A model generated the notes under the pieces. That model was not told the origin of the DNA. It was given only the letters and a program-made list of their open reading frames with translations, and did not search any database. Positions 1-9,299 of a stretch of 64,000 nucleotides of DNA are shown one piece after another. The DNA is taken from NCBI RefSeq assembly GCF_036967205.1, contig NZ_CP146022.1, positions 7,378,001 to 7,442,000 of the forward strand. The letters run 5' to 3'. Source of the stretch: Streptomyces sp. Q6. GTDB taxonomy: Bacteria; Actinomycetota; Actinomycetes; Streptomycetales; Streptomycetaceae. The first letter of the stretch is position 1, and every line of letters begins with the position of its first letter. The translations under genes and the position numbers were made by a program.

Positions 1-1884
1 CCCGTACGCGTTCCACGCCGCCTCGTGCCGGAAGCCGCCCGTCACGAAGTGCGCGTACATCGTGTCGAGGGTGTATCGCGCGGCCCGGTCCACCTCGTCG
101 CCGAGCTTGCTGCCCATGTGCAGCCGCAGCGGATGGAAGTACGCCGCCGCGCCGATCATCGTCGAGTCGAGCCGCCCCACGTCACCGGGCCCTGTCGGGA
201 TGTACGTCTCCCAGGCCCCGCGCCGTGCCTGCTCCCCGAGCACCCACCGCACGGACGCGGCCGTGGCGGCCTTCAGGTCGTCGAAGGCGCCCCACAGTTC
301 GGACACCTCGGGCGCGCCGATCCGCTCCGCGAGCCGCGCCGCCTCGTACAGCCCGGCCAGGCCCCACAGATCGTCCCAGTAGTGCGGCTTGTCGCGCTCG
401 CCCAGGTGCTCGGCGCTCCACCCGCTGTGCAGCAGCCCGTACCCGTCGCGGTTGTCCCGCAGCCACCGCGCCCCGTCCAGGACGTACGGCTGGTACAGCT
501 TCGCGCCGAAGGCGGTCGCGGGCCCGCGCGTACGGTCGTAGCGCCCGATCGCCCACAGCGCCTGCCCGTTGCTGTCCCACTCCCGGTCGTCCTTCTCGTG
601 CGGCCCGCCGTAGAACCCGTACTCGGCGCACGGGCCGATCCGTCCGCCGCCCCGGTTGAACTTCAGCGGATAGTGCGTCCCCAGCTGATGCTCGGCGAGG
701 GTGGAGTCGCCCACCAGCGAGCACGCCGTGGCCTCCACCGACGAGTCCCTGATCCAGAACGAGTCGTAGACCGTGGGTCCCGGATGGATCTCCCCGAGGT
801 CCGAGAGGATCAGCAGCTGCGAGCGGGCCTCGCGGAACATGTCCGCCAAGTGGGCCACCGGGCGCGGCAGTTCGGGCTGCACCCCCTGGCAGGTCAGCTT
901 CCGCGTCCAGAACTCCCGGTTCGCGGCCTCCAGTTCGTCGGCCGGCGTCGCCCGCAGCTCGGCCAGGTCGTCGGCGCCCGCGTACAGGTCCACCGGCAGC
1001 CGGACGTCGACCTCCATCACCTCGTCCTCGGTGATCCGGTACGGCCAGCTGAACACCGCGCTGCACAACCCGGCCACCTGGTCCTGCGCCTGCGGCGACC
1101 CGTTGAGCTTGCCGCCCATCACCAGGTCCCGGAACGGACTGTGGTGCAGGTACGTGTCCGGGTCCGCGCTGAACTCCGGGTTGCCGTACACCCCGTACTG
1201 CTGGGGCGCCGTGTCGAACACCGGACCCCAGCCGCTGTTGGTCTCCACCCGCTGCTCGGCGGGCAGATACCGCAGGAACGTCAGCCGCCGGTCCGTGATC
1301 TCGCGCCCATTGCGGTCGTGCCGCTGGAAGCCGCTCGGCCCGGCCGCGAGCAGCGCCGCGCACAGCAGCCCCTCCCGGGCCTGCCCGGTCGGCGAGCCCA
1401 CGGTCAGCCGGGTGACGACGGCGTCCCGCTGCCGCGCCCCGACCGGCACGGCGAACGTCCGCTGCACGAACTCGACCCCGTCCGCCGTACGGAACGTGGT
1501 CAGCGCCACCGGCAGATGCGGCGCCTCCCTCCGCTGCTCCACCGTCCCGCCGTCGGTCAGCTGCGGCAGGTGCAACGCACCCGTCGCCGGGTCGAACAGG
1601 AAGAACGACAGGCAGTACTTGTCGTAGACCGGCTCGATCTCCCCGGCCTGCCCGATCAGCGACTCCTGCCGGTGGTCCTTCACACCGACCATGCCCCAGT
1701 ACCGGTACAGCGCGTTCGAGGCGAACGCCGCCTCCTTCGAGTCGTACGACCCCGCGTCGTAGTCGTCGCTCCACCGCCGGAACGCCTGCTGCGCCCACCA
1801 CGGCACGGGATACGGCACCTGCGCCCGCCCGGCCCAGCTGCGCCACATGACCTCGTAGAACATCCACTCGTGCGTCTGCGCCAT
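1..1884 (-). CDS. (alpha/alpha)6-barrel glycosidase-like protein, 3' end cut by window
   Basis: The frame is open without interruption from an ATG at 1884 to the left edge, giving 628 codons and no stop, so the C-terminus is missing. A purine-rich site (AGGGGG) sits about 8 bases upstream of the ATG. The N-terminal half is beta-rich and may be a supersandwich domain. The second half has six-hairpin glycosidase features: aromatic patches, WIRDSSVEA near residue 375, EWDSNGQALWAIGRY near residue 440 and HYWDDLWGLAGLYEAA near residue 505. These resemble glucoamylase, amylo-glucosidase and mannosylglycerate-hydrolase-like families, where acidic residues beside aromatics act on sugars. No signal peptide is visible, so it is probably cytoplasmic. 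Substrate and catalytic residues cannot be assigned. It diverges from the next gene across 110 bp. Confidence 0.7.
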   Translation of the reverse strand, partial: MAQTHEWMFYEVMWRSWAGRAQVPYPVPWWAQQAFRRWSDDYDAGSYDSKEAAFASNALYRYWGMVGVKDHRQESLIGQAGEIEPVYDKYCLSFFLFDPATGALHLPQLTDGGTVEQRREAPHLPVALTTFRTADGVEFVQRTFAVPVGARQRDAVVTRLTVGSPTGQAREGLLCAALLAAGPSGFQRHDRNGREITDRRLTFLRYLPAEQRVETNSGWGPVFDTAPQQYGVYGNPEFSADPDTYLHHSPFRDLVMGGKLNGSPQAQDQVAGLCSAVFSWPYRITEDEVMEVDVRLPVDLYAGADDLAELRATPADELEAANREFWTRKLTCQGVQPELPRPVAHLADMFREARSQLLILSDLGEIHPGPTVYDSFWIRDSSVEATACSLVGDSTLAEHQLGTHYPLKFNRGGGRIGPCAEYGFYGGPHEKDDREWDSNGQALWAIGRYDRTRGPATAFGAKLYQPYVLDGARWLRDNRDGYGLLHSGWSAEHLGERDKPHYWDDLWGLAGLYEAARLAERIGAPEVSELWGAFDDLKAATAASVRWVLGEQARRGAWETYIPTGPGDVGRLDSTMIGAAAYFHPLRLHMGSKLGDEVDRAARYTLDTMYAHFVTGGFRHEAAWNAYG

Positions 1885-1994
1885 GGAGTTCACCCCCTGT
1901 GCGCACCGTGGCACCGCGGCGGCGACCCCGCCAGAGCCCGCGGCCGCCCCCTTATTCGCTGGGCCCGGCAGCGCGGTCCGGGCACACTTCTCCC

Positions 1995-4900
1995 ATGTCC
2001 GACGCGCGCACCACCCCTGCCACCCGTCTGCTCGCCGACCTCGATCACCTCTCCCACCCGCAGCGCACCCGGCGCATCGCGCGCCACGCCGGGGAGCGGG
2101 CCGGCTCGGACGAACTCGCCGCACTCATAGCCGTGTTGGACGGCGGCAGCCCCTACGAGCGAGGTGTCGCCACGCTCCTGGCCTGTGCCGGCGGCGACGC
2201 CGCGTGGGTCGCGGGGCGGCTCGGCGACCCGGACCCGTTCGTCCGCGGACACGCGCTGCGCGCCGCGAAGGGACTCGGCGTGCCGGACGCGGCGTTCGAG
2301 GACGCGCTGCGCGACGCGCCGACCGCCGTGCGCGGCAGGCTGCTGCGGGTGATCGTCACCGACCGCCGCACCGCCCTCGCCGACCGCCTCGTGGACCGCG
2401 TCCGCGCCGACTGGGGCGACGCCGAGGCCGCGCGCCTGCTGCCCGCCTGCTCCCCGCGGACCGTCGCCCGGCTCCTCCCCGAGGTCCTGCCCGCCGTACG
2501 CGGATGGACCGGGCTCGCCAGGCGCCACCCGGCGATCGTCCTCGACGTCGCGGAGCGGAGCTCGCCGACCTGCCCGAATCCGCCCGTGACGGCTGGTGGT
2601 TCCACTACGGCCGGGCCCTCGCCGCCGTCGCGCGGACCGCGCCGCCGCGCGTCCTCGACCTGCTCGACGCGTACCCGCCGTCGCGCTTCCCGCGGTCGCT
2701 CGACGGGGCGCTCGGCGTCCTCGCCGAAGCCGACCCCGCCCGGCTCCTGCGCTACCTCGCCGGACCCTGGCGGCAGGGACTGAGCGGCTGCCTCACCCCG
2801 GCCGTCCTGCGCACGCTCGCACGCAGCGGCGCCCCCGAACTCGCCGCGTACGCCCGCGGCGCCGCCGAGCGGCCCCGCGAACTGGCCGCCCTGCTCGCCG
2901 CGCAGGCCCCCGCCGACCGACCGGCCACGTACGAGACGGCCGTGGCCGGTCGCGGCGCCGCCCACCATGGCGTCGACCCGCTGGTGCTCGACGTCCTGCC
3001 GCGCCGCTACGTCACCGATGTGGCCCGCCGCGCGGCCGCCGCGGCCCGTGCGCGGGGTGCCGCCTGGAGCACCGTGCTGTTCAGCGCCTCCTACCTGCCG
3101 CCCGCCGAGATCCGCAAGACGCTGCTCGACGCCACGCGCCGCCCGGCCGCCGAGGACCGCGCCTTCGGCTGGCAGCAGTACCTCCGCAACGCGGCCCGTA
3201 CCGGTGACCCCGCCCAGGTCACCGAAGCGGCCGCCGAATCGGCCCGGCGGCTGCGCAACGAACAGGACCCGGTCCGCGGGCAGGCCGTGCGCGCCCTCGC
3301 CGACGACGTACGCCCGGCGCTGTGGCGGACCGCGAGCCTGCCGCACCTGAGCCGGATCGTGCGGGACGCCGTCGACGCCCGCGACTGCTCGCACGAGACG
3401 CGCTCCGCCCTCACCCGGCTCGCCCTCGGCGTCCTGCGCGCGCACGCGGCGGGCCCGGACCGCGAACCCGTCGACTGGGGCCTCGCCACCCTCGTCGCCC
3501 TCCACGGCCACACCGGCGCCGTCGACCTCGGCCGCCTCGACCGGACCCTGCGCCGCGGCCAGGAACACCAGGTCCACGCGGCGCTGCGGCGCCACATCCA
3601 CGCCGAGGCGGAGAAGAACGACTACCGGCTGCTCCTCGGCCTGGCCCGCGCCGTCGGCCGCCGCGCCGACGCCATGACGGAGCTCCAGGACATGCTCCGC
3701 ACCGCCGCCGAGCACGGCGACGACTCCACGGCGCGCGAGGCGATCCGGCTCTGGCTGGAGCCCCGCGCGACCCGCGCCGAGCGCGTCGAGCAGATCCTCA
3801 CCATCGAACCGTCCGCCGCCGCCCTCCCGTGTGTGGCCGAGGCGGTGGCCGTCCACCGCACCGACCTGCTCGACCTTCTGCTCACCGGGCGGCCGCCGTA
3901 CGGACGGTTCCTGCGGGACAAGAGCCCCTGGGTGTTCCCGGTCGGCGGACCGGTCGTCCGGCGCTGGCTGCCGCGCCAACAGCGGGCATATCTCCAGCAG
4001 TTGAAGAGCTGCGCCGACGACGCGGGCCTCGACACCTGGCGCCGCGCCGAAGCGATCCGGTGCGCCGCGTTCGTCCCCGAGGGCGGCCTCGCGCTCGTAC
4101 GCCGCTGGGTCGACGCCCCCGACGTCGCCCTCGCCGAAGCGGCCCTCGGCGCACTGGGCCGCACCGGCGACGACCTCCCACTGCTCCTCGGCCACGCGGG
4201 CGGCGACCGTGCCCGCGTCGCCGTGTACACCGCGACGCAGGCCACCCGCCACGTCCGCCCCTCCCGACTGGAGCCACTGCTCGCCGAGTTGCTGACCGGC
4301 CCCGGCAAGAAGGTCACCAGCCGCAAGGAAGCCGCACGCCTCACCGCGACCCGGCTGCCCGCGCCGATGGCCGCGCCCCTGCTGGCCCGCGCGTTCGCCG
4401 CGCCGGACGCCCACCGCGACGTGCGGGCCGCCTGTGTCGCGTTCGCCGCGTACGGCCTGCTCGGTGAGGACGCGGCCTGGGAGATCCTCGCCGCGGCGGC
4501 CGGCGACAGCGAGTCCGTCCTGCGCGGTGCGGCGCTGCGACTGGCGCCCCTCGACCTTCCGCGGGCCCACCGCGTCCGCTACGCCGCCCTGGTCGCGGCC
4601 GTCGCCGACACGGACGACGACGAACTCGCCGCCCTCGCCCTCACCGAACTGGCCTCCTGGGCCCCGTGGTCGCCCGAGGCGCCCGCGCTCCTGTCCCGGG
4701 CCCTGACCGACGTGGAACGCCTCGACACGGCCCGATGGCAGGCGGCGGCCTCCGGGCTGGTCCGGGCGGCGACGCGGTCGGACGCGGGAACCGACACGCT
4801 GTGTGCCGCGCTGACCACTCTCATGGACCACGGGGCCGCGCCCGACGCGGGCAAGGAGCGGGACCGCCCCGCGTACCGGCGTGTCGAGCACGTCGCCGGG

Positions 4901-5337
4901 CTGCTCGCCGCGCACACACCACGGGCGAAGCTCCAGCGCACGGTGGCCCTCGCGGTGGCCCGACTGCTCGCCGCGCGCGACCCCTTCGTCGTGCGGGCCG
5001 CGGAGATCCTCGTCGGCGCGGTCGACCTCACCGAACAGGGGCTGCGGGAACTGGCCGCGCTGCACGCCGACCGCCCCGCGCTCGCCTCGCGCGTCGCCGG
5101 CCGGCTGCGCGAGCGGCTCCGCCGCGAGGCCGAGGGGGCGACGACCGCAAGGCCCTGGCCGACGCCCTCACCGCGACAGGGACCTACCCGGAGGGCATGT
5201 TCGCGTGGTCGGTGACCGTGGCCTGCGGCGAGCGGGCGTCGTGGCCCGAGCCGTGGCGCGACCGCCTTGCCGCGCTGCGGGCGCACCCGTGCCCGGAGGT
5301 GCGGGACGCGGCCGCGCAGGTCAGCACGGCGCACTGA
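1995..5337 (+). pseudogene. HEAT-repeat-like alpha-solenoid protein, broken by two -1 frameshifts
   Basis: Three frames join into one protein of about 1,115 residues. It runs from ATG 1995 to about 2558, continues in the second frame to about 5138, and ends in the third frame at TGA 5337. The protein is a long series of Ala/Leu/Arg-rich helical pairs such as DPDPFVRGHALRAAKGLG, typical of HEAT/armadillo scaffolds. It has no catalytic motif, signal peptide or membrane segment. Adding one G in GG at 2557-2558 restores VAERELADLPES. Adding one G to the G5 run at 5134-5138 restores REAEGGDDRKAL. Both breaks therefore fit lost Gs, and the flanking coding sequence shows no other decay. This is more likely sequence error than a dead gene. 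The partner is unknown. A perfect hairpin terminator follows. Confidence 0.75.
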
Positions 5338-5351
5338 CGGGATACGGAAAA

Positions 5352-5396
5352 GCCGCGGTCGCGTCCGCCCGGTGAGGGGGCGGACGCGACCGCGGC
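5352..5396. terminator. Bidirectional intrinsic hairpin
   Basis: A perfect 19-bp inverted repeat (GCCGCGGTCGCGTCCGCCC and its complement, 5352-5370 and 5378-5396) encloses a 7-base loop. It lies between two converging genes and can serve both. No T-tract follows, as is common in streptomycetes. Confidence 0.85.
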
Positions 5397-5416
5397 AGGA
5401 CCGAGGGCCGAGCGGG

Positions 5417-6391
5417 TCAGGAAGCCGCCCGCGCCGCCATCCGGGCCTTGCGCGCGGCGAGCTTCGCGTCGAACTTCGAAGCCTCCTCGTCGAGGCCGTT
5501 CATGAACAGGCCCAGCTCCTCCTGCGCCTTGAGACCCTCGGGGCCGAGCCCGTCGATCTCCAGGACCTTCAGGAAGCGCAGCACCGGCTGGAGCACGTCG
5601 TCGTGGTGGATGCGCATGTTGTAGACCTCGCCGATCGCCATCTGCGCGGCGGCCCGCTCGAAGCCGGGGATGCCGTGGCCGGGCATCCGGAAGTTCACGA
5701 CCACGTCGCGCACGGCGCGCATCGTCAGGTCGGGGGTGAGCTCGAACGCGGCCTTCAGGAGGTTCCGGTAGAAGACCATGTGCAGGTTCTCGTCGGTCGC
5801 GATGCGCGCCAGCATCCGGTCGCAGACCGGGTCACCGGACTGGTGGCCGGTGTTGCGGTGCGAGATGCGCGTGGCCAGCTCCTGGAACGCGACGTACGCG
5901 ATCGAGTGCAGCATCGAGTGGTTGTTGTCCGACTCGTAGCCCTCGCTCATGTGCGACATCCGGAAGGCTTCCAGCTTGTCCGGGTCGACGGCGCGCGACG
6001 CGAGCAGGTAGTCGCGCATCACGATGCCGTGCCGGCCCTCCTCCGCCGTCCAGCGGTGCACCCACGTGCCCCAGGCGCCCTCGCGGCCGAACAGCGTCGC
6101 GATCTCGTGGTGGTAGCTCGGGAGGTTGTCCTCGGTCAGCAGGTTGACGATCAGGGCGGTCCTGCCGACCTCGGTGACCTTCGACTGCTCCTTCTCCCAT
6201 GCCTCGCCGTCCTCGAAGAGGCCGGGGAAGTTACGGGCGTCGGACCAGGGCACGTACTCGTGCGGCATCCAGTCCTTGGCGACCTTCAGATGCCGGTTCA
6301 GCTCCTTCTCGACCACTTCCTCCAGCGCGTACAGAAGGCGGGCGTCGGTCCAACTGGTCGACGAGCCGAGGCGGGGGGAGATGACGGTCAC
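5417..6391 (-). CDS. Acyl-ACP desaturase (ferritin-like di-iron, FAB2/DesA family)
   Basis: The 324-residue protein matches soluble stearoyl-ACP-desaturase-type di-iron enzymes, which use O2 and ferredoxin to insert a double bond into acyl chains on ACP. The two metal-binding helices are visible as EEGRH (residues 117-121) and DENLH (200-204), with additional helix carboxylates near residues 25 and 87. There are no transmembrane segments, unlike the membrane desaturase family. The start is GTG 6391, with AGGAG 6-7 bases upstream. The C-terminus ends in an Ala/Arg-rich tail. The promoter region carries a striking CCTACG/CGTAGG palindrome plus a third half-site, so TetR-type control linked to membrane fatty-acid state is likely. 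The family is clear. The exact chain length and double-bond position are unknown. Confidence 0.92.
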   Translation of the reverse strand: MTVISPRLGSSTSWTDARLLYALEEVVEKELNRHLKVAKDWMPHEYVPWSDARNFPGLFEDGEAWEKEQSKVTEVGRTALIVNLLTEDNLPSYHHEIATLFGREGAWGTWVHRWTAEEGRHGIVMRDYLLASRAVDPDKLEAFRMSHMSEGYESDNNHSMLHSIAYVAFQELATRISHRNTGHQSGDPVCDRMLARIATDENLHMVFYRNLLKAAFELTPDLTMRAVRDVVVNFRMPGHGIPGFERAAAQMAIGEVYNMRIHHDDVLQPVLRFLKVLEIDGLGPEGLKAQEELGLFMNGLDEEASKFDAKLAARKARMAARAAS

Positions 6392-6429
6392 AGGGGCTCC
6401 TGGGGGACGGAGGTACAGCGAGCGGTTTT

Positions 6430-6464
6430 ACCTACGGTGTCGTAGGTTACGTTGCCGTAGGTTA
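6430..6464 (-). promoter_or_regulatory. Palindromic operator upstream of the desaturase
   Basis: ACCTACG (6430-6436) and CGTAGGT (6441-6447) form a 7-bp inverted repeat with a 4-base spacer. A third half-site, CCGTAGGTTA, lies at 6455-6464. The array starts 39 bases upstream of the desaturase GTG. The symmetry suggests a dimeric TetR-type repressor, as for other desaturase genes. The regulator itself is not in the window. Confidence 0.6.
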
Positions 6465-6486
6465 AGCGCCCCATAAAGAGTCACGG

Positions 6487-7263
6487 TTACGCGTACAGGC
6501 TCCGCAGGCGAACTGAGAGGCACGTCACACAGCCTTCGAGCTTCTCGAACTCCGAAATGTCCACCAGAACGGGCTCGTATCCGAGGTCCGCGAAGAGCTC
6601 CGCCGACTTCGGGGCGCTCTCCGCCATGAGCAGCCGGTCACCGCCGAGCAGCACCACGTGAGCCCCCGCCTCCTCCGGCACCGGCAGGAAGCGGGGGAAC
6701 AGCGACGGGGTGTCGACCAGCGGCTCGTGCCCGATGACGGTGCCGTCCGGCAGTGCCGTCACCGCCGACTTCAGATGCAGCACCTTGCTGACGGGAACCG
6801 ACACGACCTGGGCCCCGAGCGGCTCGAAAACGGCCCGCAACTGGCGCACCCCGGCCGCGTTCGTCCGGCCGCCGCGGCCCACGTAGAGCGTGTCGCCCAC
6901 CTTCAGTACGTCGCCCCCGTCCAGCGTGCCCGGTTCCCACACCCAGTTGACGGAGGCACCGAGCCGCGCGACGGCCTCCTCGACCCCCGCGATCTCGCCG
7001 CGCCGCTGCTCGGCCCCCGGGCGGGTGATCAGCGCGACGTTGCGGAAAACGACGACCGTGTCCTCCACGAACACCGCGTCCGGGCAGTCGTCGGCCGGCT
7101 CCACCAGGAACGTCTCCCAGCCGTGCGCCTCCAGCGCGTCGACATAGCCCTGCCACTGCGACAGGGCCTTGTCGACGTCGACGGGCGTGCGCTCCAGGTG
7201 GGTGACGAGCCCGTCGGCGATGCGCGGTCCCGGACGGCGGACGAGGGCCTTCTTGCTGGGCAC
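6487..7263 (-). CDS. ddaH: N(G),N(G)-dimethylarginine dimethylaminohydrolase
   Basis: This 258-residue guanidino-modifying enzyme hydrolyses methylated arginines to citrulline plus a methylamine. The fold and active site of the DDAH/amidinotransferase superfamily are evident: acidic LDGGDVLKVG near residue 115, the catalytic histidine in LHLKSAV (H163), and the nucleophilic cysteine in TCLSVR near the C-terminus (C248). The GTG start at 7263 is preferred because GGAG lies 8 bases upstream and the length then matches the family. Longer in-frame extensions add an unconserved Pro/Ser-rich leader. It is transcribed toward the desaturase but separated by that gene's own operator region. Arginine deiminase is an alternative but is usually about 400 residues, so DDAH is favoured. 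Confidence 0.88.
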   Translation of the reverse strand: MPSKKALVRRPGPRIADGLVTHLERTPVDVDKALSQWQGYVDALEAHGWETFLVEPADDCPDAVFVEDTVVVFRNVALITRPGAEQRRGEIAGVEEAVARLGASVNWVWEPGTLDGGDVLKVGDTLYVGRGGRTNAAGVRQLRAVFEPLGAQVVSVPVSKVLHLKSAVTALPDGTVIGHEPLVDTPSLFPRFLPVPEEAGAHVVLLGGDRLLMAESAPKSAELFADLGYEPVLVDISEFEKLEGCVTCLSVRLRSLYA

Positions 7264-7382
7264 GGGTGAACTCCATGGCGATCGCGGGTGCTGCGGGAGG
7301 CCCCGACACGTGAGGACGCGCACATCATGCACAGCAGGACGGGCCGGGCGGAATCCCCCGTTACCCGGCTGTCACCTCCCCC

Positions 7383-8987
7383 TCACATGTGCAGCCACCG
7401 CGTCACCCCGATCGACTCCAGGAACGGCATGTCGTGGCCGGCCACGATCAGGGCCCCCTCGTACGACTCCAGCGCCGACGTCAGCTGGGCCACGCTCGCC
7501 ATGTCCAGGTTGTTCGTCGGCTCGTCGAGGAGGAGCAGCTGCGGCGCGGGCTCGGCGAGCATCAGCGCGGCCAGCGCCGCCCGGAACCGCTCGCCGCCGG
7601 ACAGCGTCGCCGCCGGCTGGTCGGCCCGCGCCCCCTTGAACAGGAAGCGCGCGAGCCGCGCCCGGATCCGGTTGTTCGTGGCGTCGGGCGCGAACCGGGC
7701 CACGTTCTCCGCGACGCTCAGCCCGTCGTCCAGTACGTCGAGGCGCTGCGGCAGAAAGCGCAGCGGTACGTGCGCGATCGCCTCGCCCTCGACCGGCGCG
7801 AGCTCCCCGGCGATCGTGCGCAGCAGGGTCGTCTTGCCGGCGCCGTTGCGTCCGACGAGCGCGACCCGCTCGGGCCCGCGCAGCTCGAACTGGCCCGGCA
7901 GGCCCGCCCCGTGGGCGAGCCGGAGCCCGCGCAGGGTGAGCACCTCACGGCCCGGCGGCACCGCGGTGAACGGCAGGTCGACGCGGATCTCGTCGTCGTC
8001 GCGCACCAGCTCCACGGCCTCGTCGAGGCGCTCCTTCGCCTCGGCGAGCTTCTCCTCGTGCAGGATGCGGTGCTTGCCCGCGGAGACCTGGGCGGCGCGC
8101 TTGCGGGCGCCCATCACGATCTTCGGTTCGCGCTTGGAGTCCCACATCTTCTGCCCGTAGCGCCTCCGCCGCGCCAACGTGACCTGGGCGTCGGCCAGTT
8201 GGCGCTTCTGCTTCTTCAGATCGGTCTCGGCGACCCGCACCATCCGCTCGGCCGCCTCCTGTTCGGCGGCGAGGGCCTGCTCGTAGGCGGAGAAGTTCCC
8301 GCCGTACCAGGTGACCTCGCCGCCGCGCAGATCGGCGATCTGGTCGACGTGGTCGAGGAGTTCACGGTCGTGGCTGACGACGACCATCACTCCGGACCAC
8401 CCGTCGACGGCGGTGTACAGGCGCTGCCGCGCGTGCAGGTCGAGGTTGTTGGTGGGCTCGTCGAGCAGCAGCACGTCCGGGCGGCGCAGCAGCAGCGCGG
8501 CGAGCCGCAGCAGGACGGACTCGCCGCCGGACACCTCGCCGATGGTGCGGTCCAGGTCGATGTCGCCCAGGCCGAGTGCGGAGAGGGTGGCGAGCGCCCG
8601 CTCCTCGACGTCCCAGTCGTCGCCTACGGTGGTGAAGTGCTCCTCGCGCGCGTCTCCGGCCTCGATGGCGTGCAGCGCGGCGCGGACCGCGTCGATGCCG
8701 AGGGTCTCGTCGACGCGGAGCGCGGTGTCGAGCGTGATGTTCTGCGGCAGGTAGCCGATCTCGCCGCTGACCCGCACGGTGCCGTCGCCGGGCGTCAGCT
8801 CACCGGCGATCAGTTTCAACAGGGTCGATTTCCCTGACCCGTTGACGCCGATCAGGCCGGTGCGGCCGGGCCCGAAGGCGACCTGGAGGCCGTCGAAGAC
8901 GCCGGTGCCGTCCGGCCAGACGTAGGACAGGCCGGTGCAGGCGACGGACGCGGGGGCGGAGCGGGGGTGACGTGTGGACGATGACAT
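7383..8987 (-). CDS. ABC-F family ATPase (duplicated ATP-binding cassettes)
   Basis: The 534-residue protein has two ABC cassettes and no membrane domain, which defines ABC-F proteins that act on ribosomes. Cassette 1 has Walker A GVNGSGKST, signature VSGGES and Walker B LLLDEPTNNLD. Cassette 2 has GRNGAGKTT, LSGGE and a second LLLDEPTNNLD. They are joined by a charged linker of about 80 residues (KKQKRQLADAQ onward) in the position of the P-site tRNA interaction motif. The ATG at 8987 is favoured by GAGG 7 bases upstream. Members include housekeeping translation factors and ribosome-protection resistance proteins. Sequence alone does not settle which this is, but the unusual leader hints at regulated expression. 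Confidence 0.9.
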   Translation of the reverse strand: MSSSTRHPRSAPASVACTGLSYVWPDGTGVFDGLQVAFGPGRTGLIGVNGSGKSTLLKLIAGELTPGDGTVRVSGEIGYLPQNITLDTALRVDETLGIDAVRAALHAIEAGDAREEHFTTVGDDWDVEERALATLSALGLGDIDLDRTIGEVSGGESVLLRLAALLLRRPDVLLLDEPTNNLDLHARQRLYTAVDGWSGVMVVVSHDRELLDHVDQIADLRGGEVTWYGGNFSAYEQALAAEQEAAERMVRVAETDLKKQKRQLADAQVTLARRRRYGQKMWDSKREPKIVMGARKRAAQVSAGKHRILHEEKLAEAKERLDEAVELVRDDDEIRVDLPFTAVPPGREVLTLRGLRLAHGAGLPGQFELRGPERVALVGRNGAGKTTLLRTIAGELAPVEGEAIAHVPLRFLPQRLDVLDDGLSVAENVARFAPDATNNRIRARLARFLFKGARADQPAATLSGGERFRAALAALMLAEPAPQLLLLDEPTNNLDMASVAQLTSALESYEGALIVAGHDMPFLESIGVTRWLHM

Positions 8988-9299
8988 ACAGGCCTCGCGG
9001 TTGCTCGATGGCGGCACGGTGACAGGGGTGCGACGCGTTCGAGACACCGCGGGGCCATGGGCAACAAAAAAGGCCTGTACCGGCGGGGAGGACGGCTCGG
9101 GATGCCGAGGTCTCACACGACGACATGTCCGTGCACGCGCGGCGAAGGCGCGGCGTGACATGCGCGGTGTCTCAAGACCTCAGACGAGCAACGTCCTTCT
9201 CCGATCGACGGCAACAGAACCACGTACACGGTAAAAAGGCGCGGCCGTCACGGTCAAGGCATTTAAATCCCGTTGCCCGTGGGGAGCGGGACGGATCCA
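8988..9299. other. 312-bp divergent region with a possible ABC-F leader structure
   Basis: This region separates the leftward ABC-F gene from the rightward binding-protein gene. On the ABC-F transcript, ACAGGCCT (9078-9071) is followed directly by a T6 run. It is exactly complementary to AGGCCTGT (8995-8988), which contains the ABC-F ribosome-binding site and abuts its ATG. A small CTCGG/CCGAG hairpin lies upstream. Pairing could hide the ribosome-binding site. No convincing gene was found here. Confidence 0.3.

Noticed and set aside
182-1906. A 574-codon open frame on the minus strand overlapping the glycosidase-like gene
   Set aside because: It is an out-of-frame shadow with low-complexity Arg/Gly/Ala composition. 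The true frame is open to the window edge and has recognisable motifs.
2153-5065. A 970-codon frame antisense to the HEAT-like gene
   Set aside because: Its composition is the reverse-frame type typical of high-GC DNA, with no domain and no ribosome site. The plus-strand solenoid pattern is continuous once two bases are restored.
7389-8837. A 482-codon frame antisense to the first ABC-F gene
   Set aside because: No domain is visible and the opposite strand encodes a complete ABC-F protein with both cassettes.
8800-9126. A 108-codon frame that could be a leader ORF for the ABC-F gene
   Set aside because: It overlaps the ABC-F start by about 190 bases in another frame and has no ribosome site. 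A shorter leader peptide could not be defined.
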